Notes under the pieces: model-generated
Databases searched by the model: none
What the model was told of the DNA's origin: nothing
The model's input: the letters and a program-made list of their open reading frames with translations, nothing else
Translations under genes and position numbers: made by a program
Source of the DNA: Drechmeria coniospora
Taxonomy: Eukaryota; Ascomycota; Sordariomycetes; Hypocreales; Ophiocordycipitaceae
Direction of reading: 5' to 3'
Assembly (NCBI RefSeq): GCF_001625195.1
Contig: NC_054389.1
Coordinates: 2,698,147 to 2,762,146, forward strand
Length of the DNA: 64,000 bases
Part shown: one piece after another, positions 49,523 to 60,962 of the stretch
Layout of the letters: each line of letters starts with the position of its first letter
Numbering within the stretch: the first letter of the stretch is position 1

Positions 49523-51492
49523 GATGGCGGATAGGAAGGAAGTGCAGCAGGTAGACAGGGTCCTACGAGCTATCGGTGTCGTTGTGGTCGAAGATGAACA
49601 ACAGTCATTTTACAACAGGAAGAGGGACACAGCTAGGGATGACGGCGAATATATGCTGCGCGTCGAGGTGGCACAGCGCGAGAAGCACATCTGTGTGGTG
49701 CTCGGCAGGTAATGGTCCGGATTCTCGACTGTCGCCTCATCGACGCCTCACTCCCTCCTGCTGGATGTGCATTCGTTGCTTGCTCCACTTTTTGATATTC
49801 CACAAGTACGTATACTCCGTGAGAAGGGCAGGAATAATAGATTGAGAAATCGCAATAATGTATTTTTGGCTTCTAATTATGGACATTAAAATATGACTAA
49901 AAATACTCAGTATTAAGATATACTTTATTCTGTTTTATTTGAAGTTTTTCGCAAGTTAAACAAAGCATTCAGCGGCAGACTTTGAGGCCTGGGATAGTGT
50001 GCCTGTGCTTCGCACACAGGCGGTCGTAGCGCCGAACACTTGTACCTAGGCATGGTCAATTGACTAATCAGTCCGCTGAGTTATCTGTGTCCCTTGTGCC
50101 AAATAACAGCGCAATGGGATGTGCTAAATACTAGTACCTAATAATTAGTGCGTGGGCGCAAAGAACGCTAGCAAGCCATTGCTTTAGCCCTTCATTACCG
50201 TGAGTCCATGTCAACGTAAAAAAACCCCATCTGCAAAAGTATGAACTGCTTCCAAAGATTAACCAAATATTATCATGACAGAATTAGCATAATACAAGCA
50301 CAATAATGAGAAGTTTTGAAATTGGTGTCCTATCATGTTCTGGTTGAATCGAGGCGGGAGGCACTAGCTACAGTACTTGGATGCAAGCTACCTCGACGTA
50401 CGGAGTAGTAATACCAAGAATCTCTCCAGCGACGTTCAGCCACACACTGCGTCAGTGGCACGACACGGCATGTCAATGTATGGCGCACTTCCGGCACCAT
50501 GTGCCGGAGCCAGCGGATCCTTTACCATTCGGCTCAATGGTCCCCTCTTGATATGCCATTACAGCGGGGGGACGATCACGCAAACGAGAGGCAGGGCGAC
50601 GTATTGCCGCTGTCGGCACTTCCTACATTGCTAGCTGCATGAGTTCCATTCTACTGTCATTGTCTAGTCGACCTACATAACTGTCATGTAACTAGAAATG
50701 CTTTCTGAACTACGTACCAGACGCAATAGGGAGTGGATTGTAACAGAATAGGTGAAATTTTGGAAAGAAAAGGTTGCCGCTCGGTTTTGATTTCAAACCA
50801 TGGCCAGAAGTGCATGGTTGCCTGCACAGTGATAAAGTTGACGTACAAAATTTGGGGAATGCCGGATTGAACCGTGACGTGGAAGAATGCCGCAGGTCTG
50901 AAGCATCAGTCCTCGCCAGTGGCAACGAATGCTGCCTGGGAAGGCGGCCAGGTAGAAAAGATAACGCCTGGAGGGGGAAGGAAATAATTTCCCTACAGGG
51001 GAACCAGACGCGTGAGGTAAGAAATCACATTGAAATACTGTGAGGAATCGACAAGAGAATCCCTGTAACACGTGTGTGAAATCCTCCACCAAATAATAAA
51101 ATACAAGTGATGTTTTCGGCGTGTGCCCATGACCTCACGTTCTGCGATAGTTCCCAACACCAAACCCCAAAAGAACTAGTCAGATTGCTTCCATGTCGTC
51201 AAATGTAGTTTTTGATTCTTGGCAGGACGGATATCAAGCCATATGCCGTTATGTCATGCTTATGGTTTTGCTTACCATGAACGTCCTGCTACGCATCAAG
51301 ACAGAAATGAACGCCTGCACCGATGCCCGCTGAACGAAAGTCTCTCGGTTATAACAAACTCACACCCGCTCAACGGTCCTGTTTTTTTCCTTACTTGCCA
51401 CAACGAGAAATTAATAGCCTGAGCATAGGCTTGTTCTTGTTTTCGCTGTTCAGGCTAGTGAGCCAGACGTCACGTCACGCTGCTCGGCAGGC
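49523..51492. other. AT-richer gene-free region
   Basis: The first 250 bases are the VPS15 promoter side. From about 49790 to 51470 the composition is clearly more AT-rich than the neighbouring genes, with no supportable reading frame. A stem-loop with 7-base arms GCCTGTG / CACAGGC lies at 50001..50021. I see no terminal inverted repeats or transposase remnant, but the composition would fit decayed mobile DNA. Confidence 0.5.
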
Positions 51493-52716
51493 TCAGTTGG
51501 AGAAGCCCCAGACATCCCGGGTTCGATACTGCAGCCGGGGGAGCATCGCCTCCAGGCTGTCATCCCCGCCATCATCGGAATCAACTTCGAGAGGCGGCGG
51601 CTCGGCTGCGGCGGTATTGTCGTGCTCTGGCTCGGTCGACGCCGAGGGCCCCATGGGTTTGACAGTGGGCTTCGGCGGGTCTGGTTCGCCCTTGTTCCCG
51701 CTGGGCACCTCCTTCCGGATGCTGATGGGCCGCAGCGCACGTGCATTCCCGACGTCAGCGGATTCCTGGGCGAGGGCGGGTTCTTCGCGTTCGATACGGT
51801 CCATCTCCTCCATGGCCGTCGCCAACACCACAGCCACTTGGGCGCGTATTTTGCCGAGCTCGTCTTCGCAGCTCGCGTCCCTGAGGAAGCGATGGGCGCC
51901 GTGCTCGCACGTGCTCTGAACATACTCCAGACTCTGATCCAGCGCTTCATACACATCGGGGGCCCGGTCCTCGTCGAGGTTGCCAAAGGTCGACGAGGTG
52001 TTGACGGTTATGGGGGCCCGCCGCCGCGTGCTCATGTAGCGTAGAGATGGCAAGGCATCGTCGTCTTCGTCGCCGCTGGCCTGGTCGTCGGGCATTTCCA
52101 ACTCGGCCATGCGTTTGATCTGGGCAACCTTGGCCGCCATCCTTGTCCTTCGCATCAGGTTTCTGCTCGACGATATGAACCGGACCAACTCGTCAAAGAA
52201 GCCTTGGACATAGCTGTCGTAGTAGACGATGATCATGCTTCTCATCCGGCTGGTTGCCGGTGCTCCCTCGGCGGAGACGACCGACGAGGGCCTTTGCTTC
52301 GTCTTCCTGGCCTGGGCCATGGCTCGGGAATGAGCGGCGAGAACGGCATCGCGCGCCTTCCTGTGCAACGACAGACGGTCGGCGCTCTCGGGACTGGGGG
52401 GTAGGGGCGGGAACGACGGGAGGGTTTGCGTCGGCGGAGTCGGGTGCGAGGGCGGGGCGGCGACGGCTGCTTCGTGCCGCTGCTTGTGTTCGTCGGCGTC
52501 GTCGACGTCCATGTGCCGTGGCCCGTCATCCTTTGGCCTCAGCGACTCGGACGACCCCTTGTTCCGAAGGGAGGTGGAGGTGGCGGGGTTCTTGGGCAGG
52601 GCACCGAGCGCGGCAAGCTCGGCCTGTCGGCGGTCAATCTGACCGCTCAGGTCGTTGAGTCGCCTTTGCCAGTCGGGGATGTTGTTGATGAGGTTCCTCA
52701 GCGCATCCTTTGCCAT
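51493..52716 (-). CDS. Conserved-looking fungal protein of unknown function, coiled coil
   Basis: Single exon, 407 residues. I do not recognise a named family. The N-terminus (about 1-40, ALRNLINNIPDWQRRLNDL and QIDRRQAELAAL) is an amphipathic coiled coil. A disordered Ser/Pro/His-rich stretch follows to about 140. The centre (about 155-215) is a structured-looking helical block containing YYDSYVQGFFDELVRFISSSRN and RMAAKVAQIKRMAELEMPDD. Then comes LRYMSTRRRAPI, a helical stretch with several Cys and Glu, and a disordered acidic tail ending MLPRLQYRTRDVWGFSN. Codon use and the long uninterrupted frame resemble the neighbouring genes, so I take it as real. Confidence 0.75.
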   Translation of the reverse strand: MAKDALRNLINNIPDWQRRLNDLSGQIDRRQAELAALGALPKNPATSTSLRNKGSSESLRPKDDGPRHMDVDDADEHKQRHEAAVAAPPSHPTPPTQTLPSFPPLPPSPESADRLSLHRKARDAVLAAHSRAMAQARKTKQRPSSVVSAEGAPATSRMRSMIIVYYDSYVQGFFDELVRFISSSRNLMRRTRMAAKVAQIKRMAELEMPDDQASGDEDDDALPSLRYMSTRRRAPITVNTSSTFGNLDEDRAPDVYEALDQSLEYVQSTCEHGAHRFLRDASCEDELGKIRAQVAVVLATAMEEMDRIEREEPALAQESADVGNARALRPISIRKEVPSGNKGEPDPPKPTVKPMGPSASTEPEHDNTAAAEPPPLEVDSDDGGDDSLEAMLPRLQYRTRDVWGFSN

Positions 52717-53600
52717 CTCGCCGGGGTCACTCTCCCGTGGCGACGCCGTCTTGGGAGGAATCGTGAGAGGGAGTTAGGTGTTTCGCCACCTAGCGCGCGC
52801 TCGGATGCAAAATGCAGGTTGGGAGAGCTCGCGCTCGGCGTCGTTGGCTGCCGACGAGGGTCGGGAGGAGGTCGGGTGTGGGGAGACAACAGGTGACGTC
52901 GGTGTATCGGATGGCGGGATGTGAGGAATGGGGGGGGGCCGGTATCCGTCGTGCGCCGTACACGTACTCCGAGCCTGCACTGTCGCGGGATGCAGGGCGG
53001 CGCAGAGGAGAAGGCCAGGCACGGCAATGCTAGATGGGTGCAGCAGTATGCCTGCAGGGAGAATGGTTCCCTCCGGTGGTGGCAGGGCGAGGGCGATGAC
53101 GGGGCGCGCCGTGGTGCATGCGGTGCCGCGACAGGCCAGAGGAATGGCGAGGATCGCACAGAAGGCCGTGCTATCTGGCAAGGCCGTCCTATGCAGTGCG
53201 ATGGCGGGACGGGAAGGGCGACGAAGTGCCAAGTTGTGACGGGGGGACGGATCGGCGTTGTATCGATAACGTGCGGGGTTCAAGATGAGACGGAGCTCGC
53301 GACAGGCCCGGCTCTTCTTTCAGATTGCTGCGACGGGCGACTCATCTGCTGCAAGGAATATGGGCACCGCCGTTCGAAGGAACAGGTACACGCAGCGATG
53401 GGTGGGAATTGCTCGGTGGAGAGGCGGGCAGGCTGGCAGGTAGGCGAGGCGAGGCGGGCACGGAGGAGTGTCGAGTTCCTGCTCGTTCGTGGGATAGCGG
53501 AAGGGGGGGAGGACTCGACGTGACGGAGTGTACGAGTGCGAACCCTCCGGAGGTAGGCAGGCCCCTAGCTAGATGAGGAAAAGAGGTAGCAGCCGAGGAG
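52717..53600. promoter_or_regulatory. GC-rich upstream region of the coiled-coil gene
   Basis: The upstream flank of the minus-strand gene starting at 52716. Overlapping open frames here on both strands are compositional and show no domain. On the gene strand it is C-rich with short CT tracts. Confidence 0.5.
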
Positions 53601-53758
53601 GCGCAAACGTGGTGGGGGACTTTCAGTTTTCAGCTGTGTCTCTCGCCGTCGGGGGAAGTGGTACTTTTAAGGTTCAGCACCGTGCATGTCCTCCCAGGTT
53701 CGGAGGACGGAGTGGAAGGCCGCAATTAAGTATGTTTTGGCGTCGACGGCCTGCTCAT

Positions 53759-53787
53759 GGGATGGGGATGGGGATGGGGATGGGGAT
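53759..53787 (+). repeat. GGGGAT tandem repeat, potential G-quadruplex
   Basis: Five near-perfect GGGGAT units lie head to tail. Four or more G4 runs spaced by two bases meet the usual rule for a G-quadruplex. Located about 1 kb upstream of the coiled-coil gene. Confidence 0.8.
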
Positions 53788-53959
53788 GAGGGAGAGGAGC
53801 CCGAGGAAGGCGACTGGAAAAGGCCTCATCAGCTAGAGACGGTGTCGTCGACCAACAGCAGAGACGGTGGAGAGACCTTGTTGACACCCTCACAGGGAGG
53901 AGACGGGTGAAGGGAGGGGAAGAAACGGAGGGGGAGTCGAGTGCAGGGGTCTGGCCATG

Positions 53960-54960
53960 CAGGCTGCTGCATAAGTACCTACTTACTTGCCGTAGGTACT
54001 AGGTAGGTACAAAGTAGTTGTACAGTACGACGGAGGTACACTCACGGGTGAGGTGCTGTACCCAGTACATGCCTGCATGTACAGCTACCCATGGGGACTC
54101 GTGGCATGTACTCAGGTTGCGTGTTACTGCTACCCTTTTGGCGTACGGTACAGTATGGACAGCAAGTCGTGGCGGTGGTAAATTGCACACATTCGTCGGG
54201 TGAAAGATTACCACCAGCAGTCACGTACGTTCCAGGTATGTAAGTAAGAGCCAAGTGTGCGCATAATTAGCAACCCACTCGCCAGTACGTACAGCGCAGG
54301 AAGCTGCCCCCGTCAGACATGCGTTCTTGGCCTTGGTCATTCGAGTCGCTCAAGTTGGAGCAACTGCCTACCAAGTAGTACTTGTAGGTATGGGAGGTAC
54401 CATGGTCGTTATCCATAGCAGCGGCTGCCAAGTTGGATCAGCTGCATGCCAAGGACGATGCAAGTGTTCAGGCATGCAACGCTGCGACCAACGCCGATAC
54501 CCTTGTACCTGATACGATGCTGTACCTAGTACCTACTTACATGAATGTAGGTAGTTGGTATCACAGAACACACTGCACTTCTCCGGACCTTGAAAGTCCC
54601 GTCGGTGAGTACGACTACGTGTAGTTGTACGATGCAATCATGCGATCGATGCATGCACATAAAAATCCCATGCACAGCACCGGACTCCTTCCACGCCCGT
54701 CGCATGCCATCTTGGCTCAGCCCGTACCGTACCGCATCGCAGTGCAGCGCACCGTACCGCATCGTACCGTATCGTGTCGTGCATACATCAAGGAGCACCG
54801 AGTACGGAGGCGTCGGGTTGCCTGTACGGAGCAAGTACGGGACGAACGCCACGATGCTATGCAGCGTCGACGTACCTGGGAGGTCGGCAGCGGTACCGCG
54901 GAGCACGCAGTCCTCGTAACGTGGTCGGGACCGTGCAAGTACTAGAGTACCTGTCCCCAT
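53960..54960. repeat. GTAC-rich island with CCGTACCGCATCG repeats
   Basis: Two GTAC-dense parts (about 53970-54270 and 54510-54960) flank ordinary sequence. At 54721..54780 the words ACCGTACCGCATCG and close variants recur, giving a short imperfect tandem array. No gene is seen. Confidence 0.7.
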
Positions 54961-55383
54961 GAGTGTTTGTGTTCTAGTGCAGACAGTGATCCGCCAACGG
55001 GATGCCATTCTAGCTGCCACAATTTCATTTTGTCCTAGATTTCAGCTCCCACGTTGTCGCCAGCGCGTCATTTGAGCACGTCGCCCATTTGTAGGGAATG
55101 CAACCATGTATAAGTACAGAATGGAGTTTGCGGGGGGGGACAACAGTTTACGTTTATGAAGTTTTAATTAAAATTCGAAGCCAGTCACCCGCGCACGATA
55201 TGCGCAGTCCATTTACCTTGGTAGTTGAAGTCGAGGAAGTACATTCAGTATCACACGAAGAAGGAAGGATGCGTTATGAATGGAAGGGGCGCTAGGACCA
55301 ACCATCGAGTTGCATCCAACCCACCATGAATGAAGGTACTCCGTGCTTGTACCCTGATATGTTCAAGTACGCACACCTGTTGG
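54961..55383. other. Gene-free segment before the minisatellite
   Basis: No gene or repeat of note, apart from one GTACTCCGTGC-like word near 55337. Confidence 0.5.
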
Positions 55384-55934
55384 CTGCTTGTTTGTTGCTT
55401 GCTCGCTACTTGCTTGCCGCTTGCTTGCTGCTTGCTCGCTGCTTGCTTGCTTGCTCGCTGCTTGCTTGCTTGCTCGCTGCTTGCTTGCTTGCTCGCTGCT
55501 TGCTTGCTTGCTCGCTGCTTGCTTGCTTGCTCGCTGCTTGCTTGCTTGCTCGCTGCTTGCTTGCTTGCTCGCTGCTTGCTTGCTTGCTCGCTGCTTGCTT
55601 GCTTGCTCGCTGCTTGCTTGCTTGCTCGCTGCTTGCTTGCCGCTTGCTTGCTGCTTGCTTGCCGCTTGCTTGCCGCTTGCTTGCTGCTTGCTTGCCGCTT
55701 GCTTGCTGCTTGCTTGCCGCTTGCTTGCTGCCTGCTTGCCGCTTGCTTGCTGCTTGCTTGCCGCTTGCTTGCTGCTTGCTTGCCGCTTGCTTGCTGCCTG
55801 CTTGCCGCTTGCTTGCTGCTTGCTTGCCGCTTGCTTGCTGCTTGCTTACCTGTATGCATGCCTGTTTGCTTGCCTGTTTGCTTGCCTGTTTGCTTGCCTG
55901 TTTGCTTGCCTGTTTGCTTGACCGTTCGCTTGCC
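55384..55934. repeat. Composite minisatellite built from TTGC words (19-, 11- and 12-bp units)
   Basis: After a short degenerate lead-in, 55441..55630 is exactly ten identical copies of the 19-base unit GCTTGCTTGCTTGCTCGCT. Next, 55631..55850 is twenty 11-base units GCTTGCTTGCY, mostly alternating C and T at the last base. A variant GCCTGCTTGCC recurs 66 bases apart (55730 and 55796), so there is a higher-order period. Then 55851..55934 is seven 12-base units around TGTTTGCTTGCC. Every frame on both strands lacks stops over most of the array, so the long Leu/Cys/Ala and Lys/Gln/Ser open frames across it are by-products and not genes. Confidence 0.95.
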
Positions 55935-58300
55935 AACTTGACTATTGCTTGCCTGCCTGCTGGCTCGCTTGTTTGCTTACTCGATTCTTCTTTTATCGCT
56001 CCCATTGTCGGCCTACCCCTCATACCTACCTGCCTGCTATTGGTCTGATGTCTGACGACACCCCTTGCAAGTGCATACATGTGGTGATAGCGCATTGTAG
56101 CATACCTGCATGCACATGTACGGACGAGTGCCAACAGTGGTTGCTTTTTTTTCTCGCTTAGTGTCCTGTCAATCCCGAAGAGACTCGCAAAGTGATTTCC
56201 TGTACTCCGTATTGGTTACGCCCTACTCCAGGACGGAGTACACAGGAGGGAGCCGTCGCGGAAGGTCGTGCGCCAGCTTGCAGAAACAGTGGAAATGACA
56301 ACTCACAGATGACATTATGTGCCTGTGCCGTACGGGTCACATGCGCATGCATGCAGTGCATGCACGTGCGTGCACTGGTGCTAGCAGCAGGTGCCGATAT
56401 CGATGCTCGCACTTGGCTGCGTGCGCGTGCATCTGCTCGCAGGCATCTTGCGATCTACCTCGACGACATCGCAATATGGATGCACACGTCTCGATGAAAG
56501 GAGCCGCGTAGGAAACCGGCAGTCATTCCCACTGCCCCACCGGATAGGACGAACGCAAACGCGATGGTGGGCTACCCCCCCCCACCCTCCCCCCTTCGTC
56601 GTGTGCACTAGTTGGACAAAGCATTGTCTTGCTGCCCTTGCAAGGGGCACACCGAACGTTTACACATCTGGATGATATCCGTACAAGTTTTAATAGTGTA
56701 TGGCCTACTTCCATGCACAGGTGTATACTTGGCAGTATTACTACGAATACAACGTGCTGTGCACATCCCAGCATTCTACTAGATACCTAGTAGCATGAAC
56801 GCACAGCTATTTACTCCGTACTTGTACGGAGTACATGTAGGTAGGTATCTGTACGGCTGTGCTTGCAAGTACATGTACAAGTCAGTGTACTTGGCCCGTC
56901 GTGCACCCGATCCGCCCCACCCCGCCCACCATGTCCCCCATAGCCATCGTTGCCTCCTGGTTGGCAATCCTCCACGACGACACATCAGCAAATGCCTTCC
57001 CACACGTGTGGCTAGTAACCCCGTTGATGTACATGCACAAGTTTTCTTGCTCGAGCATGCCGCTTACTTAGATCTTGCCTTGGTTCACCTCTAAATCTGT
57101 ACATGGGCTCCTGCAGATAAATGCCAGCATACGGGCGCCCCAACGTTGGCAAGATCCGACGCCACCGCAGGACGCTGCCAAGTCGGGACTTGAACTCCGT
57201 ATTCCGTACGCGTACCCGCATTACCGCTCCATTCGACTCGAACTTGAATCACGTTTTTACTCGAATGATGCCATCCGAACACCGTGAGCATCAGGTCAAG
57301 TGTATCCCTATCCCGTCGTTGGTGTTCTGAGATTGAAGTGACGAAACCGCCAAGACATATCGAGTCAAAGCCCGACGCTGGATGGTGATGGAGAGAGCAG
57401 TATTATTCCGTACAGCGTCCTCATTCGACGCAGCAGCTTCATGAGAACTGCATGACAGAGTCATCGTGGTGTGCCGTCATCGTGGTGTGCTGGTCGAAAA
57501 CTACCAGTATGATGTAAATAGTGTCCAATACCGGAAACTACACCCGAGACCCCGTGGACGTTGGCCTAGGCAGGTGTACAGTACTTGCATGGAATTGCTG
57601 CTCACTTGAACACACAGCAAGCCCGGAGTGCTAATAAATTATACTAGTTACCTGAAACAGAGTGAACAGGGTAGTTCCTTTGCAATACGGGCATACCCAC
57701 CGAACTGGCCTGCCATACATGCACACCTACAAGCACACTTGCCCTTCGCTGTGGTAGTATCGACACCCCTACCGAAATGGGGTGCAAAGAGTCTGAAGGA
57801 GGAGTAGTATTACTACGTGTATATGTTGCCGTGCAAGTAGGTAGAGCTCTGTGGCAGAGTTCCAGAGAATGTGTACGCCCGTGTACTTGTACAGAGTACT
57901 TGTACAAGTACAACCATGAACACCATGAACAGGTACTGGTATTACGTACAATAGGCATGTACGTACTCCGTACTTGTACATGGATGCATTCTTACATGTA
58001 CATGTCCACGCGCATGCAATGCAACGATCACGCCACAACATGACTGCGCCGCATGGAAATCTGACTTTCCCCCTCCCATGTAAGTATGTCTGGGCGAAGA
58101 ACCGCCATGAATTCACCATTCAAGACTGTGTGAGTAAGTTGCCGTATTACCCCCCCTACGCTCGTCGTTTGGTTTGCTTCTCTGGGAGGGGTGTCCGGAC
58201 ATGCCGGTCCTGCGTTGTGGCCGAAACTCCCACCATGCAGGGATGCGTCTCCCGCATACGTAACTGTGGCATCACTAGAGCTCAACTGTACCCTTTTGGA
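55935..58300. other. Gene-free segment with scattered GTAC words
   Basis: No supportable gene. GTAC/TACTCCGTAC words occur near 56200-56240, 56810-56885 (TACTCCGTACTTGTACGGAGTA inverted pair) and 57885-57990. A C run lies near 56575-56590. A 16-base direct repeat GTCATCGTGGTGTGC(C/T) occupies 57460..57491. Confidence 0.6.
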
Positions 58301-58560
58301 CGCTCATATTAATAGTACTCAGACTCCATACTGTACGCACGCGAAGAGATCTTGTGTCCACACATTTTACTGTGCGGAGTACTCCGTACGGAGTACGGAG
58401 TACACGTAAGTATGCAGCAGGTACATGCAAAGGACCAAAACTGACTGGTAATATTCAGTTAGTTTTCATTGATCGAACACAAGTCCATGCTGCATTACAT
58501 GTAAGTACCTGCGAATACACCTACAGCACTCCTTACTCCGTACATCCCTTGTGCGAAGCC
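58300..58560. repeat. GTAC-rich island with overlapping palindromes
   Basis: At about 58377-58404, GTACTCCGTAC and GTACGGAGTAC overlap three times in succession, making nested palindromes. Further GTAC words extend to about 58550. Confidence 0.8.
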
Positions 58561-60134
58561 CTGCTGCCTGCCCCGCCATTGACCACGCGACGCCGTTGGT
58601 GCACATCCTGCCATCAAATCCTTCCCCAACTTTTCGCCAGATCCCAAGGCGCGCTGCGGTGCGGCGTGAAGACAGAGGACGCAGGCTCGGGAGATCCTGG
58701 CCCCGGCGAATCCTGACCTTGAGACCGCACCCGACTTCGCCTGAGGAATGTGCCAGATATATGACACATCATGTATGGAGCATGTAAGTTCGCATCTCCG
58801 ATGACGCTGCCGTCGCAACACTACCCGGACCAATCCATGGGACGGACACCCGTGTTCGATGGCAATGTCATATCCGAGCGACCATGTCGCGGAAGTCGTG
58901 TCCCTGGCTGATAGGCATCCCTTCCGAGGCGCACACCGCTGCAATAAGCTGGGGACTACCAACGAGACTGGATGCAACAACGTGAATGCCGATTCGCGGA
59001 CGGTGCAACGAGAAAGAAGTTGCTGTGGTCGGCGGTCTTGCATGGGGGAGCGGAGTGATTGAACATGTCTGACGTGTCTGCCGTGATTGTGGTTGCGTTG
59101 AGATCCAGCCAATCTGGTTCAGCCGAATGTCGTGTCGATGGCAAACGCCAAGGCTGGCCAGGCGCTGTGATGCCGCGTTGGCCAGACGGGGTGCCGAGTG
59201 CGGGTACATGTAGGTGCATGGGGGTATCCGCGTACGCAAGTAGGCGTACGTGTACTCCGTACGCACGAGCGCCTGCTGCATTCAAGGGACAAAACCCTGA
59301 CTACAGAGTGCCATTTCACTCTGGCAATGAGCATTTGGTATGCATTCTGAAGACGGCTCCCGATGCCGATCTCTTGTCACCCCGCCTATCTGACCATGGC
59401 GTACTCGGGCTCGTGTCTCGCTGGGAGACGGCAGCTCTGCTCCCTGCACGACGTTGCCTTGGGTCCAAGACCTTCGAGCGTCACCTACGTCATCCACACG
59501 GCTGACCACATTTGGTCGTTGTAGCGCCAAGGCTGCGCACCTCATGGCATGGCGGCGGGCGGGCCTGCCAACGTGTTGCATGGGACACTGTCCGACGCGA
59601 TGTGACGGAAAGTCGGGGTGCCGCTTCGCCTAGATCGACCTGGTGACTCGTTGGGTCTGCGAGGTGCAGGGGTACGAGCGGGAGGAGGAGGTTGGGGGCC
59701 GATCGAATGCACATCACATGCCCTGCCCCTTGCAAGTCCTTGCACTTGTGCGTTTGCAGATAAACGCATGCGCATCGAATTCTCGCCCTCGATGCTCGCA
59801 AGCAAGGGTATCTTGCGCTGCCAAGAAAATTCAATGACGGATGATAATGGTCGTGGACAGGACGGGGCCGAAAGAGACACCTTTCGCTCGTCCGCCAAAG
59901 GACGATACTTGATCGCCAGGGCACCAGTGCCAGTCAGCGGCGGTGGAAGGAAACGAAACTTGTCGAAGTCGCGGATGGACCGTGATAGGTTAAGTGCATC
60001 ATGCAATAGCCCGTGCCTCCATGCGTCAACGAGGGCGCACAGTTGGTAGTTGGGGGGGCATGAAAAAACGAGGTAGGCATTAAGAGGTGAGTACCTGGAT
60101 GAGAGACGGTGAGTAGCAAACGGCATGGGCTCGT
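58561..60134. other. Gene-free segment downstream of the PPOX-type gene
   Basis: The last few hundred bases are the 3' flank of the minus-strand PPOX-type gene. Long open frames in this span have no domain content; the longest one overlaps the PPOX-type gene in another frame and is rejected. A GTACTCCGTACG word is at about 59251. Confidence 0.5.
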
Positions 60135-60962
60135 TCATGGCCACAGCTCCGTCACTCTCCAGCCGTCTTCGCTGGCCCTTTCTCGGCTGTAACTCCACCT
60201 CCGGACTCTGGCCGGCTCTGACAGGTCGACCCTGTCGATCTCGTCTGGCACGATGACAACCACGCGGAAGTTCCGGCGCGCTAGCTCGTCGTCGAGGTCG
60301 TGCACCTCGGCGCCAAGCCCGAATCCTTGGTCGGCCATGCAAGCAAGAGGCGTGCCGGGAGGCGGGTTCTTGAAGGTGCCCCGCATCAAAGGGCTGAGGT
60401 TGCCAAAATGTGCCGTCAACTCCCTGCTCCAGCTCCAGGGTCCGCCGACGTCGGTGCCGGCGCCGGTACCGCGCGGCCGCATGTAGGGCTTGATGGCGGC
60501 CCTCACAGGCGCCGCCGCCTCGGAGTCTATGTCCGGGCCGAGAAGGTAGGCCCGGCCGCGGAGGCGCCATTGGTTCTTGGCTTCGGCGGCCCAGAAAACG
60601 GCCTCGACGGGGTTGCCGGCACCGTCTCCGGACACGAGCTCGGACGACTTTTGCATGCGGACGTCGGTGGTTATGGTGGGAAGGTAGCTCGTAAATACGT
60701 CCGCGTTGAGCTCGGCTGGGTTTTTGCCGTTCACGGGGAGGCAAGCCCACATGCCGCGAAAGACGACGGTACGCGCACGCGGGACCATGATGGAGGGTCG
60801 AGGAGGATGATCCCGTGGACTTGGGGGGGAGGATGACGAGGACCATGACAATGGCGCGCCGTTGGATTGGCCGAGTGCGCTGAGAACAAACGTCGGCGAA
60901 TCCATCCGCTCGACATCGGAGAGGAAGGCGGCCCTCCAAGGGGGGTCGGCTGGCGTTGCCAT
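60135..60962 (-). CDS. FMN-binding split-barrel protein, pyridoxamine 5'-phosphate oxidase-like (Alr4036 family)
   Basis: Single exon, 275 residues. The protein resembles the PPOX-like group with an Alr4036-type FMN-binding domain. The N-terminus MATPADPPWRAAFLSDVERM is followed by the core RTVVFRGMWACLPV, then a strand-rich block with VRMQKSSEL and AVFWAAEAKNQWRLRGRAYLLG, which is the usual flavin-site region (basic residue plus strand-turn-strand). The C-terminal part RNFRVVVIVPDEIDRVDL and WRVTELWP is the family's closing segment. True PNP oxidase activity is not implied; many members have unknown substrates. The start at MATPADP is preferred over an in-frame ATG ten codons upstream because the family begins this way. 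Sequence further upstream contains a 57-base tandem duplication. Confidence 0.85.
   Translation of the reverse strand: MATPADPPWRAAFLSDVERMDSPTFVLSALGQSNGAPLSWSSSSSPPSPRDHPPRPSIMVPRARTVVFRGMWACLPVNGKNPAELNADVFTSYLPTITTDVRMQKSSELVSGDGAGNPVEAVFWAAEAKNQWRLRGRAYLLGPDIDSEAAAPVRAAIKPYMRPRGTGAGTDVGGPWSWSRELTAHFGNLSPLMRGTFKNPPPGTPLACMADQGFGLGAEVHDLDDELARRNFRVVVIVPDEIDRVDLSEPARVRRWSYSRERASEDGWRVTELWP

Noticed and set aside
55326..56134. Long Leu/Cys/Ala-rich and Lys/Gln/Ser-rich open frames on both strands (about 180-240 codons).
   Set aside because: They are produced by the TTGC minisatellite, whose units contain no stop codon in any frame.
57160..57240. A minus-strand stretch resembling a tRNA (GTTCAAGTC-like T-loop and GAGCGGTAATGCG-like D-arm).
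   Set aside because: The T stem and acceptor stem do not pair; only scattered matches remain.
59542..60939. A 465-codon minus-strand open frame.
   Set aside because: It overlaps the PPOX-type gene in a different frame, shows no domain, and its composition is that of a shadow frame plus 3' flank.
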